This document shows positions 33,834 through 44,880 of a DNA stretch of 64,000 nt, piece after piece. The DNA is from Siphonodentalium dalli (Eukaryota > Mollusca > Scaphopoda > Gadilida > Siphonodentaliidae). How positions within the stretch are numbered: position 1 is the first letter of the stretch; each line of letters starts with the position of its first letter. The notes under the pieces are model-generated. The model had not been told where the DNA came from. It saw only the letters and a list, made by a program, of their open reading frames with translations, and made no database searches. A program made the translations under genes and the position numbers. Location: contig CP136064.1 of the NCBI GenBank assembly GCA_032622095.1, positions 246,791,827 through 246,855,826 on the forward strand, given 5' to 3'.

Positions 33834-34417
33834 TCACCTTCCCTAAGTCTCGTCTCAGAAGAGGTATTTTGGCTGTATGGCCTGTATCTATTATTTAGTC
33901 CCCAGACGGTATCATTTAGTCTAACTCAGCCCTAGGATGATGTATAATTTGTGTCGCGTGACTTGGCACCATTTAATCAACAGACTGACTTTACGAACTC
34001 CCCATCCAGACCTATGGTGGTGTGACATTCACACAGAACAAACGAAACAATTCTTATATATAGAGAACGATCGTCGAACTGAATTACAGTTCAGTGTACA
34101 AAAATCAGTTTATGTATTTAATAATTTAGAAAACAGGTTTGACAATTCTCCTCTATTTATGATGCTGTTAATTTTGTTTTTGATGAAAATGCTTTTTTTA
34201 GATGAACATAAAATTTGTGTTCCGTATCAACACTTTACAATTCAGATGTAACGTTTTGTACGATTAGAATTCAGTCTAGTCTTGACTTGTCTCTAGGGAT
34301 ACCAGGCTAGATTATATGACGCACAATTGGTGGGAATGTCAGATGCAATTCAGTGCACTGACAATCAAATGTAGGTGCAGCCAACTTAGGCCTAGTTATG
34401 ATGAATTCATTTCTTCA

Positions 34418-34646
34418 ACCTTTTCTATACTAAATAGTTAATGACGAGTTGTTCCCTATGGAAATGTTCAGATAATAAGTTCAACATAGGTCGTATATTG
34501 AACTCATTTATCGGTACATTTCCCTCCAATAAATGGGGACTCATTCTGCACTTTCATTATCTGTCGTCTGCTTATTTTTCCTGAAAACTCCTGCAGGTGA
34601 ATAATAGACCATTCCAAGTGGGATAATCCATTTAGTATAGAAAGTG
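34418..34646. mobile_element. TTAA-type MITE (family E)
   Basis: The left end CCTTTTCTATACTAAATAG is preceded by TCAA, a decayed TTAA. The right end CCATTTAGTATAGAAAGTG is followed by TTAA at 34647-34650. It contains AGATAATAAGTTCAACA and AATAATAGACCATTCC. Confidence 0.7.
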
Positions 34647-34683
34647 TTAATCTGTTCATTCGTCTTCCTCATATCCTCATATT

Positions 34684-35189
34684 TGTCCCCCGACGTTCTG
34701 AAAGAAAATGGGGACTATAGAAACGGGGTCCTCCGTCCATTCGTCCATCCGTCCGTCCGTTCGTCCATCTGTCTTTCACACTTTTGAGTACCTTCATGGT
34801 GTCATCATCTCCTCTTACAGATTTCATCCCAGAGATTTGAAACTTCAGAATATTGTTGCCCATATATTGAAGATGTGCAACATGTATATACATAATGGAA
34901 AAATTATTTTTTGACTGAGTTATTAACCCTTTTCGACTTTCAACATTTTTTATAATTTTCTGTATGAGGGTACCTTCATGGTGTAATCAACTCCTCCTAC
35001 AGTTTTGATCGTAGATATTTGAATCTTCAAAGTATTGTTACCCACATATTGGAGATGTGCAACATGTATATAGATGGCGAAAAAAATATTTTTTTACGGA
35101 ATTATTAACTCTTTCGAATTAGAACATTTCAACATTTAAAAAAATTTCTTTAACAAAGCGGCATCGACTTGCCACGTTGTCGGGGGACA
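34684..35189. mobile_element. Pearl-like element 2, with 11-bp terminal inverted repeat
   Basis: TGTCCCCCGAC (34684-34694) and GTCGGGGGACA (35179-35189) are exact inverses. Next to the left end is GAAAGAAAATGGGGAC, forming a 5' hairpin, then a GTCCATCCGTCCGTCC tract. Two core repeats begin GTACCTTCATGGTGT near 34788 and 34970. The same family occurs at 62.3 kb. Confidence 0.75.
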
Positions 35190-35319
35190 CTGTGGTCGGC
35201 TGACCTTTTATTCATATTCAGTCATCTCCGGATCGCTCAGCGGGATGGTCGCATTTAGTTCTTGATGCGCTAAGCCACCCGTTTTTTGTAATGCCTGGCT
35301 GGACACTATGGATTCTCGT

Positions 35320-35622
35320 TTAATGCCCAGTCAGGTAGTTCATGCATTGAGCGGATTCCAGTCTGCCCATTGTATTAGCTAGTCGCTCCATGCTAATACG
35401 GGTAGACTGGAGTTGGTTCTGCAGTGCCAGGTCATTCATGTAGAACCCTGTCAGGATCACTGGGAGGAAGAGAAAGCACAAAGCATCAAATAATATACGT
35501 TTTATCACAGCAGTGAGTTGATCCTTGTCGTCGCATCTCATCTCGTTGAGGTGGGTAGCTCGTTTCATCTGGCAAATCAGCCCACCTTCAACTCGACGTG
35601 ATACTATGACATGGATCAACAT
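35320..35622 (-). CDS. Unidentified small open frame, doubtful
   Basis: A 100-codon ATG-to-stop frame lies antisense within the hyccin intron. It is one of the few frames here with balanced amino-acid composition. It has one hydrophobic stretch, about residues 44-61 (FDALCFLFLPVILTGFYM), that could span a membrane, followed by a hydrophilic helix-like part rich in L, M, R and Q. I do not recognise the protein. No splice signals, promoter or poly-A site were identified. It may be a decayed retroelement piece or chance. Confidence 0.2.
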   Translation of the reverse strand: MLIHVIVSRRVEGGLICQMKRATHLNEMRCDDKDQLTAVIKRILFDALCFLFLPVILTGFYMNDLALQNQLQSTRISMERLANTMGRLESAQCMNYLTGH

Positions 35623-35962
35623 TCTGTTGTGATAATATGTATATATCCTTCTCCTTTATTATATATATATGAAATATATTATATATATTTCAACAACAAC
35701 AAAAAAAATTGTCGCTACATGTATTAATTTTTTCATCTGAAAAAAAACACCAACATGTGACATGTGAACTTAGAATTCAATATTAAATTAAAAAAATATA
35801 TTTATGTCTCATGACCTTATAAGTTTTTTAAAGTAGGCAAATAAATTGGAATATATCTAGATTTTCATTTTAAAATGCAATTGCCTACTGATAAAAAATT
35901 TGGATAGAAGCATTACATGTATATGCTTGTGTGAATTTGTCATTTGTTATTTTTATTTTCAG

Positions 35963-36081
35963 CCTGTGAAGATAAGTTCTTTGGCCGTAACAGAAGTCTT
36001 ATCGAAGTATAAGAAAACAGATGTGGACATCCTCACGAGCGGGCCACACCATCAATATGAGGCCATCAATTCACAGAATAG
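35963..36081 (+). CDS. HYCC1: Hyccin exon b
   Basis: 119 nt, entering in phase 0 and leaving with two bases (AG) of an arginine codon. The translation begins PVKISSLAVTEVLSKY, directly continuing SVYHE from exon a as in the family (SVYHEP). It ends SGPHHQYEAINSQN, equivalent to the S-G-P-H-P-Q ... A-Q-N-R segment of vertebrate hyccins. The acceptor is TTATTTTCAG; the donor after 36081 is GTACAA. This part belongs to the helical N-terminal domain that contacts TTC7. Confidence 0.92.
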
Positions 36082-36177
36082 GTACAAATTAGTTACACAA
36101 TTATTATGTGATGTTTGGGTTGAGAAAACAATATTTCAAAAACCACAACTATTATCTCAAACAATCTTGATCTTTAA

Positions 36178-36299
36178 CCCTATGAGTGCCAGGTCGATTT
36201 TTGTATCAACCCATATACCCTGTGCCAATGCATTCTCTTATATATGCGAGTTGACCATAGGTCGCCTCGCATATATAAGAGAATGCATTGGCCTAACAA

Positions 36300-36330
<31 letters not shown>

Positions 36331-36414
36331 TTTTAATAATTTATTCTTATATTCTTTAACAGACTTATTTTGTAGGTTTAGGGCCGATGAGATCTGCCCG
36401 TGGCACTCAAAGGG
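36178..36414. mobile_element. TTAA-type MITE with family B core and GAGTGCC termini
   Basis: TTAA at 36174-36177 and 36415-36418. Left end CCCTATGAGTGCCAGGTCG, right end CCCGTGGCACTCAAAGGG. It carries one core palindrome (36226-36293) and then a poly-T run (36300-36326). It starts 96 bp after hyccin exon b. Confidence 0.85.
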
Positions 36415-36418
36415 TTAA

Positions 36419-37325
36419 AGACATATTATGGACTTGTTCGGTGTGTGAAATTGTTCAGTTAGTAGGCGCTATGCCAACCTGGGGAATGTTGCATTCTGCT
36501 AACATCACCGAAAATTTCAAAGAAATTGACCATACCACTCCATAGAAAACATCATCTGAACTGCGCCCAATTGTAAATATTTACATCTTAATTCGGGACG
36601 GAACTATCAGAGATAATCTAACATAAATTATTTCGCCATCAATAATCATTCCATTTAATTAATATATGAAAGTGACGGTATGTATTGTCAATTTGGATTA
36701 ATATTTGTAACAAATAACTACTTTGAGCAAGATTGTGCTCAATTTCTATTTGATCACCCCACCAGACTGATTCACATCACTTTAAAGTGATATTATGTAC
36801 TTATGGACATACATTATTATGTTTTGACATTCTTGTTGACATTCATGTTGACATTCATGGTGGTGCTTATTTACTCAGTCACCACGTAAAACAGTAAAAG
36901 CTCGGGCTGCCATGGTCGTAAGATGATAATTTCCCAAACATAAAAAGTTGTTAGATTGAAATTTTGTGATTAGTACGAAAATTTGACGTATCAGTTAGAA
37001 TATTCCAACTCAAGGTGTAAATGAAGTGAAAGGCCCAGGAGCCATATCATGTTTCATCACGTCATCAAGTTAAATCATTTTCATAAAATAATGCACTTGT
37101 TTATAAGATTATTCGCACTTGGTTTCACTAAGGCCATTAAGATAAAATATTTGTGTTCTCAGGCAATTAGATCTCAATTTTTCTCAAAAAGTTCTCTAGA
37201 AACAAAACAAAATAATTTTGTTTTTTTATATACAAAAATTAAGTTTTTTTTTGTTCAAATCCAATATTTCTTACAGAAAATATTGAAAAATATTTGATAA
37301 CAAGTAAAACAAGTTTAGTGACAAG
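36419..37325. other. Hyccin intron b-c, unique AT-rich part
   Basis: No gene or known repeat family recognised. AT-rich frames (for example 37049-37297) are not gene-like. The whole intron runs 36082-37756. Confidence 0.6.
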
Positions 37326-37684
37326 CAAGCCATGAAATAGTGTGTCTGTCATTTGCAGAAAGAGGTTCCCAGAGGGTGAATTTAGTGACGATATTCAGCA
37401 GGGTGGGCTAGCATCACCAAATTCACCCTCTGGGCACCTCATTCAACTGCTATGGGAGATCAAAAGAGAGATTGAAGTTCCCTTGTTGAAGTTGGTGATG
37501 TTCACCCATTGGTCACCTCGATTACTCATTTTATCTTCTGCAAATTATGGGATATAGAAACTCAACAGAAGGTGGAAAAGTGACTAAAACAATAGTAATT
37601 TGAGACTATAGATACTTCCCAGAAGATGAGGCCTAAGGATAATGAGGTCGCCAGAGGGAGAATTTGGTGATGCTATCCCACTAT
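37326..37684. mobile_element. hAT-type MITE, long variant (family A2), right end missing
   Basis: The left end CAAGCCATGAAATAGTGTG and first hairpin are followed by an inverted-sense spacer and the left arm of a second hairpin. It is cut at about 37684, 72 bp before hyccin exon c. Confidence 0.7.
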
Positions 37685-37756
37685 ATTTTATATATTTAAT
37701 AATGGACACATTATATTATTTATAGCATCTTAACTTGTGATTATTTTTTGCTTCAG

Positions 37757-37852
37757 ACAAGAGGTGCTGACGGGCTTGTTGCAGTGTTATCATGCGGACG
37801 TCTCGAGGCTGTCCGGAGAGTCGCACAAAAACTTATGCAAGGTGGCATCCAG
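37757..37852 (+). CDS. HYCC1: Hyccin exon c
   Basis: 96 nt, entering in phase 2 (the first base completes AGA, Arg) and leaving with AG of another arginine codon. It translates as QEVLTGLLQCYHADVSRLSG and then HKNLCKVAS, the counterpart of the vertebrate F-E-V-L-T-F-L-L-L-C-Y-N helix and following S-L-C-Q-I-C-S-R. The acceptor is TTTGCTTCAG; the donor is GTAAAT. A different, longer reading frame through this exon is open but does not join its neighbours. Confidence 0.92.
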
Positions 37853-37897
37853 GTAAATGTTGTCACAGTAACCGGGATCATCTAAATGTTTCATGAA

Positions 37898-38141
37898 CCC
37901 TTTCTATGCTGAATACACATTGACGAATTGTTCCCTTAGGAAATGTTCAGATAATAAATTACGCCGTTTTGTTGAACTTATTATCTGAACATTTGCCAGC
38001 AATGAAAATCCTGCACTTGTTTTATCATTTTGTCTGTCTGTCGTCGTGCTTATATTTCCTGAACACCCCTCCAAATGAATAATATACCATTATAATGTAT
38101 ACTTTCGTAAAGGAATGGGAACACCATCTAGTAAAGTAAAG
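37898..38141. mobile_element. TTAA-type MITE (family E), degraded
   Basis: CCCTTTCTATGCTGAATAC at the left, AGATAATAAATTACGCCG/TGTTGAACTTATTATC in the middle, CATCTAGTAAAGTAAAG at the right. No TTAA is preserved. Confidence 0.6.
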
Positions 38142-38249
38142 TTGGACTACACTTACCTGAAAAAAGCTTTCCCCGAATGTATTTATTAACTGTTACCCTC
38201 CTCCCACACACAATTGAGTCAAACGCTCTTTATTTTACCATATCGGGAG

Positions 38250-38439
38250 TTGACTAATGTTCTTTGTCGTCATGTTGAACTTATTATCTGAATATTTCCC
38301 TCCATTAAATAGAACTCCTTTTGTACTTATATTATCTGTTGTTTATTTATTTTTCCTGAACACCCTCCAGATGAACAATAAACCATTCCAATGTATAGTT
38401 TTATAACTCGTCAGGAGAATCCATTTAGTAAAGAAAGGT
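38250..38439. mobile_element. TTAA-type MITE (family E), left end lost
   Basis: It holds the right two-thirds of the family: GTTGAACTTATTATCTGAA, ACAATAAACCATTCCAATG, and the end CCATTTAGTAAAGAAAGG followed by TTTAA. Confidence 0.6.
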
Positions 38440-38545
38440 TTAAAGGCACGCTGAGAATGAGAATTAATAACTTTCTTGAATCTATATATTTATATAAAAT
38501 TTCTCAATAAATTGTGAAATATATTTATTAAATGGCAACTGTTAA

Positions 38546-39300
38546 ACCCTTCCATGACTGGAACTTCCTGAATTTTTTTTATGAAAACCCTGTGCCAATG
38601 CATTCTCATATATGTTGATTCTCCTATAGGGAGCCTTATATATAAGAGAATGCACTTGTGTAACAATATTTATCTTGTCCTTGTAAGCCAATGAGGCTTC
38701 CTATGTGCACTGGCACATCATTTGGTGTAAACAATATTTATTCCCAATACAAAACAAGATGAATATTTTACAAAAATGCTAATGGATGAGTATGGGTGAT
38801 TGGAAAGGGATGAGACAACAAGCCTATTGTGGCTTTTTTGTAAGTCCTCTCCCAGATCGCTTAAATTTTCCGAACTACATAAGGCCGTTCGGGCGTGTCA
38901 GACAGGAATTTTTCTGGTTTGTACTTTAAATAACTTATTGGTGATTTTGATATAGATCGCACTCAACAACAGATAGCTAGAGATAAGATAAGAACTGAAG
39001 TGGGTGTGGTTAGGGAATTAAAGGTAACCAATGGGACGAAAGGAGAGTAGTTAGGTTTAAGAAAGGTCAGAAAGATAGGATGGTCAATGGGGGCGGGGTA
39101 GTTTAACATTCGGCTGTAGAATTATATGTCAATTGTGTATAACTTGGCGTACAGAGACTACATGAGTTAGCTGGGCAGTCAGGCTTTCCGAATTATGACG
39201 TTATGTATGACTTTATATATGACTCAATGGCAGAAGACATGTGACATAGTATTACGTATTTGTTTAATGCTGCACCAGCGCAGCTCCCGTCATGAAAGGA
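38546..39300. mobile_element. Family B MITE, probably split by inserted or rearranged DNA
   Basis: TTAA at 38542-38545 opens a family B left end (CCCTTCCATGACTGGAAC) with one core palindrome. A family B right end (GTGACATAGTA...TGCTGCACCAGCGCAGCTCC...GAAAGGA) closes at 39300 before TTAA 39301-39304. About 500 bp between them (about 38725-39240) is not family B sequence. Confidence 0.6.
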
Positions 39301-39453
39301 TTAACTACAGTATCGATGTTAGCCTGACTGCTGATCAAAGATATTGTACTAGTAATGTAACTGAATATGTTACGCAGCGATGGACGTTCTTTACATCGTG
39401 GCGGGCCATAAAGTTTTCATATATAATCATTGTGAGTGTTGGTTGTATTTCAG

Positions 39454-39618
39454 GCTAGCATCGTCTGGATTCACCAATCTCGATCGGTTCCAGGATACGG
39501 ATGCGTCAGACAACTATCCAAACACAGAGAAACATGAGTCTGAAAGCTGTCCGAACCCTCGCCTCAGCGTTAGCCCCGCAGTGTTCATTGAATTGTTATC
39601 CAGCATATACTATATCAT
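39454..39618 (+). CDS. HYCC1: Hyccin exon d
   Basis: 165 nt, phase 2 in and phase 2 out. The frame that joins both neighbours reads LASSGFTNLDRFQDTDASD, a polar stretch, then RLSVSPAVFIELLSSIYYI. The C-terminal half matches the vertebrate R-I-P-V-S-S-G-F-M-V-Q-M-L-T-G-I-Y helix. The polar middle is family-variable. The acceptor is TTGTATTTCAG and the donor GTAAGT. A second frame across this exon is also open (39501-39725 in part) but has no support from the neighbouring exons. Confidence 0.9.
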
Positions 39619-40166
39619 GTAAGTTTCAGATTTATCTCAATTATTTTTTACTAGAATTAAATTTTTATTGTTACTCTAATATCAGCCAAAAGAAGCCACC
39701 TTTTCGGGGTCCTATCACCAGGTGAACTGTTTTAGCAATAGCTGCACAAATTGTTGCAAGGGACCTCAATCAAAATGACTTTTCAGTTTGATTTGTAAAA
39801 ATCAACAAAACCATTGTCAATGTCGATATAAATAGTTTTCTTGAATAATGCCTATAAATAATTTAATGGCTTTATCTTGATCGCTTGCAGTTTTTACAAA
39901 GTTAGCACAGACTACAAAAAATTAAAAATCAGGGTATTTTCTCAACATTAGTTTCTTCTACCAACATCAAAATTAGGATTAACCAACATTGAGGGAAGGG
40001 TGATGATGGAGCAATTGAAGTGCGACCCCCCCCCCCCCCCCCATACAGAAACTCTATTTGTGGATAATATATTATTTTTCAAGGTTTGGGATTAAATGAT
40101 ATCACTGTCATGTTTGGTTTGAGATGGTTTCTTATGAGTTTCTATTGACTGACAGAAAGCTGGTGC

Positions 40167-40411
40167 CACAGATGTTAGTTTCAGTGTCCAGGGCATGTGT
40201 CTGATGACATCATCATGTTAGTTTCAGTGATTAGCCACCTGCTGTGATGTCATCAGCAATTTCCCATGATTTGTCCTTTGATTGACAGGTGTCAGGGAAT
40301 CAGGTCACACATATGTTTTATGAGCCACCTGGTGTGATGTCATCATCATGGAATTTTCCATGATTTTCTTCTGTGATTGACAGGTGTCAGGGAATCAGGT
40401 AATGAACATCT
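40167..40411. repeat. Imperfect direct duplication of about 100 bp
   Basis: Two diverged copies contain GAT(T)AGCCACCTG(C/G)TGTGATG, TGATGTCATCA and TTGACAGGTGTCAGGGAATC. The second repeats the order of the first with indels. Confidence 0.75.
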
Positions 40412-40783
40412 GTGCTCTGATTCCCTGAGTGGAGTCTTGATGTCAGGGTCATCATATCACTGAAATGTGCTCAGTGCAAACTCAATGAAAATTATTTTAA
40501 ATTAGGCCCAATGTTGTGGGCAAACTTGATGTGGGGGCCTTGTTGAAGAATATCATGGCTTTTTATTTTTTTCTAAGTAGTCTAGAAATTATTATGTTGG
40601 TCTGTTCAACCATCTGTCCTCTGTCTGTCCGTCCGTTCATTTTGGTTTCTGGATGATAACTTTATACAATCTCAACTGAAAGGAATGAAATTTAGTATGT
40701 AGGTTTACTGGCATAAAATACAGGTCAAGTTCAAATTCAGGTTCTGTCCGCCAATTTTATGCTTTTATATATTTATGGCCCAT

Positions 40784-41951
40784 TAGCTCAACTTACTTTG
40801 TAAGTTTGAGCTATTGCCATGTGTTGGCGTCCGTCGTCCGTGTGTGTGCGTGTGTGCGTCCTTCAACAATTTCCTTTGGCGCGGGCTACAGGTCGTATCT
40901 TTGGTCTGATCTTTATGAAATTTGTCATGAATGTTGACATGTAGATGGTAACGAGTCATTTTGGGGTCATTCGGCCAAATAACATGGCCGCTGGTGGCCA
41001 TCTTGGATTTCAAAATTAAATCCATTGGCGCGGGCTACAGGCCGTACTGTTTGTGTGATCATCATAAAATTTGTCATGAATGTTGACATTTACATGTAGA
41101 TGGGAACGAGTCATTTTGCCAAAAAATATGGCCGCCATCAGCCATCTTGGATTTTACTCTTTGCATCACTAAATACTTTGGCGTGGGCTACAGGTCGTAT
41201 CTTTGGTCTGATCTTTATGAAATTTGTCATGAATGTTGACATTGACATGTAGATGGGAACGAGTCATTTTAGGATCATTCGGCCAAAAAACATGGCCGCT
41301 GGTGGCCATCTTGGATTTTACTCTTTGCATCACTAAATACTTTCACACACCCTACAGACCACAACCCTGATCCGATCATCACCAAACTTCATATTCATCA
41401 TTGGGGTGGCCTCTAGTTGGGCACGAATCATTTTGGGGTAATTCGGCCAAAAAACATGGCCGCTGGTGGCCATCTTGGATTTCAAAAATGAATCAATTGG
41501 CGCAGGCTACAGGCCGTACTGTTTGTCTGATCATCTTAAAATTTGTCATGTATGTTGACATTTACATGTAGATGGGAACGAGTCATTTTAGGATCAATCA
41601 GCCAAAAAACATGGCCGCTGGTGGCCATCTTGGATTTTACTCTTTGCATCACTAAATCCTTTGACACATCCTACAGACCACATCCCAGATCTGATCATCA
41701 CCAAACTTCATATGGATCATCGGGGTGACCTCTTGATGGGAACGAGTCATTTTGGGGTCATTTGGCAAAACAATATGGCCATTTTGGATTTTACTCTTTG
41801 TATGACTAAATATTTCTACAAAATCCATTAGCATGGGTTATAGACCGATCTCATTTACATCTTGTCTTACTTAGACATTTCAATTAGCACCTATCCTAAT
41901 TCCTCCATTTACTGTCAACCATTAAATTATTCCCCTGCCTAAGTTGAGCTA
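40784..41951. mobile_element. Pearl-like element 3, with 12-bp terminal inverted repeat
   Basis: TAGCTCAACTTA (40784-40795) and TAAGTTGAGCTA (41940-41951) are exact inverses. The left end folds with TAAGTTTGAGCTA nearby and is followed by GCGTCCGTCGTCCGTG. About six core repeats each contain ATGGCCGC...GCCATCTTGGAT (about 40983, 41128, 41291, 41455, 41610 and 41772), with a period of 145-164 bp. Confidence 0.8.
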
Positions 41952-42267
41952 CAGTGTCATTGACACTTTCATTTGAGTTACCACAGGCTTATTTTGCCAT
42001 GCCCTAGCTACCAATGCTTTTGTTATATTTAGAATCTGTCTTCCAGAGCCTTTATACATTACATCTTCAGCAGAAATCTATTTAAATTTCAAATTTTGCC
42101 ACTGAATACACTTCAATGTGGCTGGTTAAAATTACTGCAGCCATTGTCTTGTAAACCCAAATATTTTCTTGTAATGGACTCATTTGAATGAAGAACACAT
42201 TATTTTAATTGTTTGTCAAGTGGATAAAATGCACTCAATGGTGGCACTTTTATTTTTAATCTGTTTT

Positions 42268-43193
42268 TAGTCGAGTTTTTTTCCAAAACTTATAGTTTGA
42301 TGGGGGGCGGCGGGCGGCAGACGGGCGGCGTGTTTTGCTTATAACTCAACCGTTTATTGACGGATTAAAAAAAAATCGGGTTCGTCCGCACATTTATTAC
42401 AGAGTTATGGCCCTTTGCCATTTTTCACTGATTTTAGGCTCGTTAGCGCAACAACTTCAACAAACGTTATCTGATTCGATTGAAATTTGGGATATAGGTG
42501 TCTCCCAAGAATATCTCGGACTAGTTCGAAAACCGGCCTGGTCCGATAAAATTTGATAGAGTTATGGCCCTTAATTAGTCATTTTTCACGAATTTTCAGC
42601 TCGTTAGCGCGATAACTTCAACAAACGTTATCCAATTTGATTGAAATTTGGTATATAATTGTCTCCCAAGAATATCTCGGACGAGTTCGAAAACCGGCCT
42701 GGTCCGATAAAATTTGATACAGTTATGGCCCTTAATTAGTCATTTTTCACGAATTTTCAGCTCGTTAGCGCGATAACTTCAACAAACGTTATCCGATTTG
42801 ATTGAAATTTGGTATATAGGTGTCTCCCAAGAATATCTCGGTCGAGTTCGAAAACCGGCCAGGTCCGATAAAATTTGATAGAGTTATGGCCCTTAATTAG
42901 TCATTTTTCGTGAATTTTTAGCTCGTTAGCGCGATAACTTCAACAAACGTCCTCCGATTTGTTTAAAATTTGGAATAGACGTACTTGCCAAGAATATTTG
43001 GGACGAGTTCGAAAACCAGCCTGGCCCGATAAAATTTGATAGAGTTATGGCCCTTAATTAGTCATTTTTCGATTTTACCTATTAATTAGTCTACCGATAC
43101 TGATGCACACCAATTGGCGGTAGCCACCGGCGGTAGCCACCGGCGTTAAGCCACCGAAAACGAGACACAGCATCTCTGATGCCACCTCTTGTT
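42268..43193. mobile_element. Pearl-like element 4, 161-bp core repeats
   Basis: GTTATGGCCC recurs at 42404, 42561, 42722, 42883 and 43044 (spacings 157, 161, 161, 161 bp). The left end is rich in GGGCGGCGGGCGG. The right end has GGTAGCCACCGGC twice, a small hairpin GCATCTCTGATGC and then CACCTCTTG, similar to the ends of elements 1 and 5. Confidence 0.8.
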
Positions 43194-43290
43194 TGTTTTT
43201 GGGCTGTTGATCTTCCGCAACAAGGAAGTTTAAATTTTTTTAATCTGTTTTTAGGGCTGTTGATCCTCAGCAACAAGGAAGTTTAATTTT
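43194..43290. repeat. Direct duplication next to pearl-like element 4
   Basis: GGGCTGTTGATC...CAACAAGGAAGTTTAA occurs twice, about 55 bp apart. Between them is TTTAATCTGTTTTTAG, which also occurs just left of the element at 42254-42270. Confidence 0.8.
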
Positions 43291-44243
43291 GTCCGTAAAT
43301 TCCTCTGAACTTGTACCTTTGCTGTTTTAAATTGATCAGCTGACATTAATGTCGGGATGTGATCAAAATAAAACCTTGTAATTGAAGGAAGTTGGATTTT
43401 TTTGTTAGCAATATCATCCAGAAGGTGGGAGAAAGATGTGATTGATTAAACTTCCTTTTTGGTACAAAATAATTAGAGCTGCCTGTAACGGAGACACAAA
43501 ACAGGTTGCGTTTTTTGTTGTGTAATCAATTGTTCATCTTAGAGGCGACATCTCATTTCTTCAGCAAACTACTCCCTATTTATCCCTCATGAACGAAGTT
43601 TGATAGGAAATATAGAAATTGGTTTTGTCCATCCGTCTGTATTTCGGTCTGTCCGTAACAATAACGGAGCTTTCTATCTAAGTCATCATTGGTTGGATTT
43701 AAATTAAGCTCGTCAGGCAGCATGCGGCCAACAGGATTCACATGCTAACAATTTATAAGCTGTGAGATACAACATTTAATTTTGACGATTTTCCCGTTTC
43801 TTCAATTAGTCTCTGTCACTCAGGACAAGGAGGAAATGCCCTCCAGCTGTTTATCTTCAAAACAATCCAATCAGAAAAATTTCACGGGAAACCCATTATG
43901 GAACATAATTAAAAAAAAAAATGGCATCTGTACTTGAAAAGTTGACAAGCTAATTTCTGAGAAACTTATGCAACCAAATCTGTTGATACTAAATATGCAT
44001 TATAATTGCCATATACCACATATTAGAAGCCCACAGATGATACACATTTGCCTTTACATTTTATGCAAAGCAACTTCTGGCCTGTATAAAGTCAACATTT
44101 GGAAATGGCCTGTGTGGGAGGGGGTGCAAGGGGTGCAGGCAAAGATCTAGATATTCATATTAATGTATGTTATTTTTGTTTTCTCTTCCCTGTGATGCTT
44201 CAGATAGTCTCTGTCTATATGGGTAGTTTTATTTATTTCTCAG

Positions 44244-44331
44244 GTTTAACGGTAACTCGCACTTAGCAACACAGGCGATGAATGACATCCACAACAGGGC
44301 GTGTTATGAACTCTATGCTGACGTTCTACTC
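44244..44331 (+). CDS. HYCC1: Hyccin exon e
   Basis: 88 nt. The first base completes an ATG (Met) codon begun in exon d; it ends in phase 0. It translates as FNGNSHLATQAMNDIHNRAC followed by YELYADVLL, matching the vertebrate Y-N-G ... A-Q-K-A-L-D-D-I ... R-A-Q-L-E-L-Y-P-E-P-L-L region. The acceptor is TTTCTCAG and the donor GTAAGT. Confidence 0.93.
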
Positions 44332-44445
44332 GTAAGTAAAGCTTCCTTTTAACAAGTCACTGTGTTTCACTCATGAACAAATTAAAATTCTTCTGAAATG
44401 TCATGGGCTATTTTTATATGTCCTTTGAAACTTAGTCGTTTTCAG

Positions 44446-44509
44446 ATGATACTTCCTGTTTCAACGGAATCAAAGGAATGATACTTCCTGTTTCAACGGA
44501 ATCAAAGGA
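44446..44509. repeat. 32-bp perfect tandem duplication
   Basis: ATGATACTTCCTGTTTCAAC plus 12 bases occurs twice head to tail without a difference, which suggests a recent event. It lies in hyccin intron e-f. Confidence 0.95.
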
Positions 44510-44880
44510 AATTTTCTGTATTGGTTTATGACTAAAAATTGTAGGCGAAATTCAGATCATCGTTCGGTCTGATTATTGTTGCCAAAAATGAGGGGTTTTT
44601 TTACTTGAAAAATGTCTAGATGTTATACTCGATCACAACCAAATTTGGAATTATTTAGCTAAAAATACAGATTTAGGTTGTCTAAGTAAGGTTCAGTTGT
44701 GGGCCTTTTTTAAAAGATAAAATATTTCATTTTCTTTGTTTCCTGTTGATTTCAGCCAAATGAACTATTTTGTTACAGATTTCTCGTTTATTTTACCCCC
44801 CACGTATTGAAGAAAAGCTAATCATGCTCATATTGACAAGAGATGAGAATTTGTTCCATCTCATGAAGTATTTAATACCT

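Larger units (their letters stand above)
31975..35962 (+). other. Hyccin intron a-b (3988 bp)
   Basis: GT-AG intron: donor GTTAGT, acceptor TTATTTTCAG. It holds family B (32751), family A (33695), family E (34418) and pearl-like (34684) elements. Long AT-rich tracts (32050-32700, 35630-35900) have no gene content. A 104-codon frame at 33937-34251 is not convincing. Confidence 0.85.
39619..44243 (+). other. Hyccin intron d-e (4625 bp)
   Basis: GT-AG intron carrying two large pearl-like elements (40784, 42268), a poly-C run (40027-40042), a GTCCGTCCGTTC fragment near 40627 and another near 43630. Outside these no gene content was seen. Confidence 0.85.

Noticed and set aside
39501-39725. Alternative reading frame through hyccin exon d
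   Set aside because: It is open but would break the frame with exons c and e and does not resemble the family.
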